NCBI RefSeq assembly: GCF_006716465.1
Contig: NZ_VFPB01000002.1
Span: 434,001-498,000, forward strand
Direction of reading: 5' to 3'
Length of the DNA: 64,000 nt
Source: Pseudoxanthomonas sp. 3HH-4
GTDB taxonomy: Bacteria; Pseudomonadota; Gammaproteobacteria; Xanthomonadales; Xanthomonadaceae
Shown piece by piece: positions 56,624 through 64,000 of the stretch. The first letter of the stretch is position 1; every line of letters starts with the position of its first letter. The notes beneath the pieces were generated by a model that saw only the letters and a list, made by a program, of their open reading frames with translations, was not told the origin of the DNA and ran no database searches. Made by a program: the position numbers and the translations under genes.

Positions 56624-57688
56624 ATGGAAACCCGTTTTCTCGGCCGTTCCGGCCTGAAGGTCTCTGCACTCGGCTTCGGCGCCGGCACTTTCGGCGGCAA
56701 GGGGCCGCTGTTCGGCGCCTGGGGCAACACCGATACCGCGCAGGCGCGCCGCATGATCGACATCAGTCTGGAGGCGGGCCTCACCTTCTTCGACACCGCC
56801 GATGTCTATTCGGACGGCGCGTCCGAATCGATCCTGGGCGCGGCTCTGCAAGGCCGGCGCGATCAGGTCATCCTGTCCAGCAAGACCGGCCTGCGCCTGG
56901 GTGAAGGCCCCAACGATGCCGGCGCCTCGCGCTTCCGCTTGCTGAAGGCGGTGGATGCCTCTCTTGCGCGGCTTGGCACCGACTATCTCGACCTACTGCA
57001 GCTGCACGCGTTCGATGCGCTGACACCGGTCGAGGAAACCCTGTCCACGCTCGATGGCCTGGTCCGCGCAGGCAAGGTGCGGTACCTGGGCGTGTCCAAC
57101 TATGCCGGCTGGCAGCTGATGAAATCGCTCGGCATCGCCGAACGCTACGGCTACACCCGCTACGTTGCCAACCAGACCTACTATTCGCTGGCCGGCCGCG
57201 ACTACGAGTGGGAACTGATGCCGCTGGCCATCGACCAGGGGATAGGAGCGGTAGTGTGGAGTCCGCTGGGTTGGGGTCGCCTGACCGGCAAGCTGCGACG
57301 CGGGCAACCCCTCCCGACCACCAGCCGCCTGCACGACACGGCCGATGTGGGGCCGCCCATCGCACAGGAGCGCCTGTTCCGCATCATCGACGCGCTGGAT
57401 ATCGTCGCCGAGGAAACCGGCAAGTCGATACCGCAGATCGCCATCAACTGGTTGCTGCAGCGCCCCACCGTTTCGACCGTACTGATCGGCGCGCGCAACG
57501 AGGAACAGCTGCGACAGAACCTGGGCGCCATCGGCTGGCAGCTGTCGGCCGACCAGATCGCGCGCCTGGACGCCGCCAGCGCGGTGGAAGCACCGTATCC
57601 CTACTATCCCTACTGGCGCGGCCATTTTTCCGAACGCAGCCCGCTTCCCGTCCAAGCCTTTCCCCCGTCCGCCGGAGCCGCCCCATGA
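56624..57688 (+). CDS. Aldo/keto reductase
   Basis: 354-residue NADPH-linked (alpha/beta)8 barrel reductase. Catalytic tetrad Asp57 ('FFDTADVYSDG'), Tyr62, Lys87 ('LSSKTG') and His128 ('LLQLHAFD'); cofactor loop 'PTVSTVLIGARNEEQLRQNL'. Similar in layout to YajO/Tas-type AKRs. Likely reduces aldehydes or ketones. Preceded by GAGGAGCTT and ATG 56624. Its stop overlaps the ATG of the next dehydrogenase (ATGA), so both are one transcript. Confidence 0.93.
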   Translation: METRFLGRSGLKVSALGFGAGTFGGKGPLFGAWGNTDTAQARRMIDISLEAGLTFFDTADVYSDGASESILGAALQGRRDQVILSSKTGLRLGEGPNDAGASRFRLLKAVDASLARLGTDYLDLLQLHAFDALTPVEETLSTLDGLVRAGKVRYLGVSNYAGWQLMKSLGIAERYGYTRYVANQTYYSLAGRDYEWELMPLAIDQGIGAVVWSPLGWGRLTGKLRRGQPLPTTSRLHDTADVGPPIAQERLFRIIDALDIVAEETGKSIPQIAINWLLQRPTVSTVLIGARNEEQLRQNLGAIGWQLSADQIARLDAASAVEAPYPYYPYWRGHFSERSPLPVQAFPPSAGAAP

Positions 57689-58701
57689 AAGCCGTCGCCC
57701 TGACCCGCTACCTGCCCATCGACGATCCGCAATCGCTGCTGGATGTCGAACTCGAAACGCCTACCGCCACCGGTCACGACATCCTCGTGCGTGTGGAAGC
57801 CGTGTCGGTGAACCCGGTCGACACGAAGGTGCGCGCGCCGAAGCCGCAGATCGAGGCGCAACCGAAGGTGCTCGGCTACGACGCCGCCGGCGTGGTGGAA
57901 GCCGTCGGCGAGGCGGTGACGCGCTTCAAGCCCGGCGACGCGGTCTACTACGCGGGCGACATCACCCGCCCCGGCAGCAATGCGCAGTTGCAGCTGGTCG
58001 ATGAACGCATCGTCGGCCGCAAGCCCGCGTCGCTGGACTTCGCGCAGGCCGCTGCCTTGCCGCTGACGACCATCACGGCATGGGAGCTGCTGTTCCACCG
58101 CATGCCCTACTCGCCCGAGCGCGGTGGCAAGGGCAAGTCGCTGCTGGTGATTGCCGGTGCAGGCGGCGTGGGCTCGATCGCGATCCAGTTGGCAAAGCGG
58201 GCCGGCTTCACTGTGATCGCCACTGCGTCGCGACAGGACACGATCGACTGGTGCAAGGCGCTCGGCGCAGACCACGTCATCAACCATCGCGAAGCGCTGG
58301 GTCCGCAGCTGAAGGCCCTGGGCTTCGACAGCATTGATGCTGTCCTGAATCTGGCCGACACCGACCGCTACTGGACCGAACTGGGCGACCTGCTGGCGCC
58401 GCTGGGCCACGTCGGCCTGATCGTCGAGCCGCGCGGCGAACTGCGCATCGGCGATCCGTACAAGGCCAAGAGCATCGGCATCCACTGGGAAATGATGTTC
58501 GCCCGCCCGCGCTTCCGTACCGCCGACATGGGCGAACAGGGCGCACTGCTGGACCGCGTGGCGGACCTGATCGACGCCGGCGACGTGCGCGGCACGCTGA
58601 CTGGCACCCTGTCGCCGATCAATGCGGCGAACCTGCGCGAAGCCCATCGCCGGCTGGAATCCGGCACCACCATCGGCAAGCTGGTGCTCGCCGGCTGGTG
58701 A
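57685..58701 (+). CDS. Zinc-binding-type alcohol dehydrogenase / quinone oxidoreductase
   Basis: 338-residue medium-chain reductase of the QOR-like group. N-terminal GroES-like domain ('HDILVRVEAVSVNPVDTKVR', 'VLGYDAAGVVEAVGEAVTRF'), Rossmann 'VIAGAGGVGSIAIQLAKRAG'; catalytic zinc cysteines are missing, so it acts as an NAD(P)H:quinone or enone reductase and not an alcohol dehydrogenase proper. ATG at 57685 overlaps the AKR stop. Probably controlled by the LysR regulator upstream. Confidence 0.92.
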   Translation: MKAVALTRYLPIDDPQSLLDVELETPTATGHDILVRVEAVSVNPVDTKVRAPKPQIEAQPKVLGYDAAGVVEAVGEAVTRFKPGDAVYYAGDITRPGSNAQLQLVDERIVGRKPASLDFAQAAALPLTTITAWELLFHRMPYSPERGGKGKSLLVIAGAGGVGSIAIQLAKRAGFTVIATASRQDTIDWCKALGADHVINHREALGPQLKALGFDSIDAVLNLADTDRYWTELGDLLAPLGHVGLIVEPRGELRIGDPYKAKSIGIHWEMMFARPRFRTADMGEQGALLDRVADLIDAGDVRGTLTGTLSPINAANLREAHRRLESGTTIGKLVLAGW

Positions 58702-58713
58702 TGGCGCGATAGC

Positions 58714-58796
58714 GGTGGGAGCGACGTAAGTCGCGACGGGCGCGAGGAGATCCATGCACCTCAACCTTTCCTATCGCGACTTACGTCGCTCCCACA
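58714..58796. repeat. Dimeric inverted REP-like repeat, copy 4
   Basis: GTGGGAGCGACGTAAGTCGC facing GCGACTTACGTCGCTCCCAC with about 40 bases between. Sits between the convergent dehydrogenase and mksB genes. Confidence 0.88.
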
Positions 58797-58809
58797 GCAT
58801 CACCCGTGA

Positions 58810-61617
58810 CTACGCAGCCGCTGCGTCTCCAGTGCGGTCACGCTTGAGCACGGCGACCGGCTCCGCCCAGGTACTGGCGGCGCGCCGCTTGCTGGTAGCC
58901 AGCACCAGGTCGGACGGCTCGAACACGTTGACGTTGTGCGTGATCGGCGTGGTCAGGATGTACTGCGCATCGGTCGAGCGAAGGAAGCGACCGACCTTCT
59001 CGATGTTGGCCACGTCCAGATGCGCGAACGGCTCGTCGATGAAGACGAAGCCGCCCGGTTGCTCCTCATCACGCAGCAAACCCACCAGCAGAAGCAGTGA
59101 CTTCATCACCTGCTGTCCGCCCGAGGCCTCGCCGTCGTCCAGGCCGATCCAGCCCTTGCGGTCAAAGTCGAAGCGCACGGTCAGGCCGGCCTGCGCCAAC
59201 GCGGTGTCCTCGTTCACCAGTTCGGGCAGTTCGGCATCAACGCCAATGCCGGCAAGCTCGCCGAGTGCCGCCAGATTGCGCTTGTAGCGGCGCACCGTGG
59301 CACGCAGCACGTTGATGTACGCGCCGCGCGCCTCCTCGGTCAGGCGGCGTGCGCGATGCAGGTGCGCCTCGCGCTTACCGATGGCGGCTTCCAGCCCGGC
59401 GTGGTCGGCGGCGAACTTGTCGCGCAACGCAACGCAACCTTCATCCTCCACGTAGCCCCCGCGCGCGATGCGCTCTTCGATCCGCTCCAGTTCGCGACGG
59501 ACCGCACCGGCGCTTTCGTACTCCTCGCGCGCTGCACGCAGCGCCGATACGCTGCGCCACGCGACTGGCATCTGGGCACGGCGACGACGGTAATCGAGAA
59601 TCCGCTGCGCCAGCGCCATGCGCTCTTGGTCGATCTGCTGAGCACGCTCACGCACCTCCGTCGCCAGCGCCTTGATCTCGCCGGCACGGCTGGCCGCCGC
59701 GATGCCCTCGACCTTGTCCTGTGTTTCCAGGGCGTCCAGGCGTGCACGCGCCTCGGCAAGCGAAGCCCCTGCCGCGGCCGCCGCCTCCGCGAGCGCGGGC
59801 AGGCGCTCGACGGCATCGGCGAACTCCGCCGCACGCGTCACCAGTTCCTGCCCGGCATCCAGCCCCAGCAGGCGCGACTGCGCGGCGTCGAGTTGCTTGC
59901 GCAATGCCGCCAGTGCGTCCTCGCGCACCTGCGCACGGTCCTGCAGCATCGCGTGTTCCGAACGCAACGACGCGAGCTGCGCCTGCCGTGCACCGGCACC
60001 GAAATGATGCGCACCACCGCCGACATGACGAGCGCCCCGCTGCTCGCGCAAGTAGCCCTTGGCCGTGATCCAGTCCTGGCCCTTCGGCAGGCGATGGCCG
60101 GCCTCCACATCGGCAACGCGCTGGATGCGGTCGAGATGCCGGGGCAACCATGCCGGCGGGTCATCGGAGAACCGCACGACCTCCAGCAACGAGCCCTTCG
60201 TCGCCTTCTCCACCGGCGCACGATCGGCGACCACGAAATGGCGATACTGCATCTGCTCGCCAAGCCGCCAGGCCTCGCGGGCGTCCTTAGGGTGATCCAG
60301 CAGCACCAGGTGACGGTAGGGTGCAAGCACGGCTTCCACCGCGACCGCCCAGTCCGCTTCCACGACATCGACCAGCTCGGTGAGCACGCGATGTGCGATG
60401 CCCTGGCGATCCAGTGCCGCGCGGAACTCGCGCTCGAACGGTTCGACCAACCGGCCGCCGCCGCTGAGCGCGCCGACCTGGGCAGCGATCTCACCACTGC
60501 GCTGGCGATCGCGTTCGGCTTCCAGCTTCAGTTCGGCTTGGCGACGGCGTCCATCTTCCAGCTCACGACTCAAGGCATCCACGTCGTTACCGCCGCGCTC
60601 GGCCTGCAGCTTCGCCAGTTCGTCGTGGCGACGCACCAGTGACTCGGCATCGCGCGCATGATCACGCGCCTGGGTGAAGACTGCTTCCGCCTGCCTGAGC
60701 TCCGCGCGCGTCTCGACCAGCTCGGCAGCGGCACGATCCCGTTGCAACTGTGCGGCCACCTCCTGGCCAAGCAGGTTTGCGTGAGCGCGTTCGCGCTCGC
60801 GCAGCGCGCGGCGCAGGCCGGTCAGGCGTGGTCGTGCGCCTTCGATGGTGGCACGCATGTCGGCCAGCTCCACCTTGGGCGCGATCTCGGTCTGCAGGCG
60901 GTTGCGCTGCGAACGCAAGGACAGCCCATCTTCGAACGACCGCACATCCGCGCGCGACGACTCCAGCCTGACATGCAGCTCCGCCAGACCCTGTTGCAGC
61001 TGGCCGATCTCCTTCTCCACGTCGAACTGTTCGTTGCGGGCACGCTGGTAGTCGTCCAGGACCGCCTTGTCCTCGAACACATCGAACACCAATTGCAGCA
61101 GCTCGCGCGGCGACAGCTGGCAGAGCTTGTCGGTGGCGCCCTGCTCAAGCGTCAGTACGCGGCAGATAGCCCGGCTCAGGCCGGCGCCCGCCAGCCGCAC
61201 GCGATAGTCGCGCACGCCCAGCCAGTCGCCGCCCTGGTCAAGCGTTTCCACTGGCACGTCGCCCGCGACGATCTGGTAGTCGCGCGACCAGTCGCCGCCA
61301 CGCTTGCGGATGCGGCAGGCGATGGTCACGTGCTCGTCCATGTGCGGGAAGAACGCGCGCTTTCCGCGCCGGTCGACCGGATTGCTCACCACCGCGCGCA
61401 ACCAGGCATACGGCTTGCCGTTGTGGCGCAGGTAGGTCTTGTAGTCGCGCGCCATGTCGCGGTCGTCGATCGCCAGCAGCGTGCGCAGTGCGTCCAGCAG
61501 CGTGGTCTTGCCGGAGCCGTTCGGGCCGACGACGGTGATGATGGAGGCATCCAGCGGCAGCGTGTAGCGCTGCCAGTAGTCCCAGTGGACGACTTCCAGG
61601 CTGCGGAACTCAAACAT
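58810..61617 (-). CDS. mksB: MksB condensin SMC-like ATPase
   Basis: 935-residue SMC/MukB-like protein. N-terminal head with Walker A '[18 protein letters not shown]' (from residue 31), an extended coiled coil (about 190-400), a globular hinge-like part about 410-540 ('VVEADWAVAVEAVLAPYRHL', 'DWITAKGYLREQRGA'), a second coiled coil (about 550-790), and a C-terminal head with signature 'GEASGGQQVMKSLLLLVGLL' and Walker B 'GGFVFIDEPFAHLD'. The size suits MksB (about 940 aa in Pseudomonas), whereas Wadjet JetC is larger. Organises the chromosome or restrains plasmids by ATP-driven loop extrusion. Overlaps mksE by 8 bases. Downstream: REP and a convergent gene. Confidence 0.88.
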   Translation of the reverse strand: MFEFRSLEVVHWDYWQRYTLPLDASIITVVGPNGSGKTTLLDALRTLLAIDDRDMARDYKTYLRHNGKPYAWLRAVVSNPVDRRGKRAFFPHMDEHVTIACRIRKRGGDWSRDYQIVAGDVPVETLDQGGDWLGVRDYRVRLAGAGLSRAICRVLTLEQGATDKLCQLSPRELLQLVFDVFEDKAVLDDYQRARNEQFDVEKEIGQLQQGLAELHVRLESSRADVRSFEDGLSLRSQRNRLQTEIAPKVELADMRATIEGARPRLTGLRRALRERERAHANLLGQEVAAQLQRDRAAAELVETRAELRQAEAVFTQARDHARDAESLVRRHDELAKLQAERGGNDVDALSRELEDGRRRQAELKLEAERDRQRSGEIAAQVGALSGGGRLVEPFEREFRAALDRQGIAHRVLTELVDVVEADWAVAVEAVLAPYRHLVLLDHPKDAREAWRLGEQMQYRHFVVADRAPVEKATKGSLLEVVRFSDDPPAWLPRHLDRIQRVADVEAGHRLPKGQDWITAKGYLREQRGARHVGGGAHHFGAGARQAQLASLRSEHAMLQDRAQVREDALAALRKQLDAAQSRLLGLDAGQELVTRAAEFADAVERLPALAEAAAAAGASLAEARARLDALETQDKVEGIAAASRAGEIKALATEVRERAQQIDQERMALAQRILDYRRRRAQMPVAWRSVSALRAAREEYESAGAVRRELERIEERIARGGYVEDEGCVALRDKFAADHAGLEAAIGKREAHLHRARRLTEEARGAYINVLRATVRRYKRNLAALGELAGIGVDAELPELVNEDTALAQAGLTVRFDFDRKGWIGLDDGEASGGQQVMKSLLLLVGLLRDEEQPGGFVFIDEPFAHLDVANIEKVGRFLRSTDAQYILTTPITHNVNVFEPSDLVLATSKRRAASTWAEPVAVLKRDRTGDAAAA

Positions 61618-62313
61618 CGGCCTGCTCCTCGTTCACTTCGTCGACACTCTCGTCCAGCGGCGCCGCGGGCGCATTCGCCTGCGAGGCACGCGCCTCTTCG
61701 ATCACCTGCGCGAGCGCCCCGTCCATCACGCGGCTGGCGACGCGCTCGTAATCGAACGCCAGGTCGAGCAGCGGCCCTTCATGGATTCGCTCGCGGCGGC
61801 GCACGATGAAACCGTGCCGCTGAAGCGTACCGAGATTCATCTGCAGCCGGCCCTTGCCGCCGAGCTTGTCGGCGAAATCGGCCAGCAGCGTGCGTTCGTT
61901 GAGCGGCTCGACCAGCTCGGCGCCCACCGGCACCGGCTTGAGCTCGGCGAACATCTGCTCCTGCTCATGCTGGCGCTCGCCTTCCTGCCGCGCGATCTGG
62001 CGCTGGCGCTTGGGCAGCACCAGCAGCGCCCACAGCACGACCAGCAGCGCGACCGTGTCGCGCCCCAGCGAGAGGTTGCTGGCGGCCCAGGCGTCACCAT
62101 GGCCGTAGACATCGCTCTCCTGCGCGCGCGCGACGCCGACGGCGACATGCGCCGCATAGGGATGCTCAAGCAGGCGCAGGCCGGCGGCGGCGAGGCGGCG
62201 ATCAAGGTCGTCGCGCAGTTCGGCGTCGACCAGCACCTGGCGGATGGCGCGGTCCTCGCGCGGCAGCCAGCGCTCTGCCAGCAGCCGTGCGATCAGGGAA
62301 GCGATGGGGTCGT

Positions 62314-62317
<4 letters not shown>
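61610..62317 (-). CDS. mksE: MksE condensin accessory subunit
   Basis: 235-residue protein of the MukE/JetB-like (KITE) type: tandem winged-helix fold predicted from 'ASLIARLLAERWLPREDRAI', 'LGGKGRLQMNLGTLQRHGFI', 'RVASRVMDGALAQVIEEARA'. Acidic C-terminus. Middle 'RDTVALLVVLWALLVLPKRQ' is hydrophobic but likely a buried helix. ATG at 62317 overlaps the mksF stop (ATGA) and its own end overlaps mksB, so the three are strictly coupled. Identification rests on gene order plus size. Confidence 0.82.

Positions 62318-64000
<1,683 letters not shown>

Overview
This is a gene-dense, high-GC chromosomal window from a gammaproteobacterium of the family Xanthomonadaceae, most likely Pseudoxanthomonas. 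The best taxonomic anchor is the S46 peptidase at 40497-42665. It is 722 residues long, and its catalytic and substrate-binding residues fall at exactly the numbers I recall for dipeptidyl aminopeptidase BII of Pseudoxanthomonas mexicana (His86, Asp224, Ser657, Asn215/Trp216, Asp674/Gly675). The Xanthomonas-type folC-SPOR-cvpA-purF block, the NPP-type phosphodiesterase and four dimeric REP-like repeats built on GGAGCGACGTAAGTCGCGAC fit the same family. I see no tRNA, rRNA, CRISPR array, prophage or transposase.

Region by region. 1-2803: cytochrome b561 (cut by the window edge), a secreted intradiol-dioxygenase-like protein, and an ECF sigma/FecR-like pair. 2913-5449: a two-gene NAD salvage unit (NadV plus bifunctional NadM-Nudix). 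5688-11289: an operon of TonB-dependent receptor, OmpR-type regulator and histidine kinase, then an outer-membrane barrel protein. 11514-16952: YCII protein, HutU, ThuA-like protein, two small secreted proteins and an NPP-type lipoprotein. 17002-19100: alkylation repair (Ada-AlkA fusion and Ogt). 19107-22725: a class C beta-lactamase-like protein co-transcribed with a LytS/LytTR two-component system. 22871-25587: HutF and HutI with a tiny membrane protein between them.

25654-31119: ribosomal protein THX, then a zinc block: a MerC-like membrane protein and a His-rich ZnuD-type receptor diverging from a Zur-like box, a MarR/MFS pair, and the zur-like regulator gene. 31133-40385: gltX, lpxH, a DUF455 ferritin-like protein, purF, cvpA, a double-SPOR protein, folC, a TonB-C protein and a histidine phosphatase. 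40497-50219: the S46 peptidase, tdh, a TorF-type protein, the sulfate importer sbp-cysT-cysW-cysA, and kbl. 50241-53214: two small secreted proteins sharing a C-terminal motif around a pseudouridine synthase, then OmpA. 53547-58701: a LigB/DODA-type dioxygenase and a LysR-controlled cluster of MFS, aldo/keto reductase and quinone-oxidoreductase-type dehydrogenase. 58810-63633: an mksF-mksE-mksB condensin operon with no mksG/jetD nearby. 63824-64000: the start of a fadH-type gene.

How the genes connect. HutU, HutI and HutF are the middle steps of histidine degradation by the formylglutamate route. Tdh and Kbl together turn threonine into glycine and acetyl-CoA. Sbp-CysTWA imports sulfate. ZnuD, the MerC-like protein and Zur look like a small zinc-responsive regulon. 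The most unusual items are the MksFEB condensin without its nuclease partner, the TonB-receptor/two-component operon, the beta-lactamase-like/LytTR operon, and the paired small proteins with the DMxQNGxxMT motif. Functions are assigned from reading protein motifs, without database searches.
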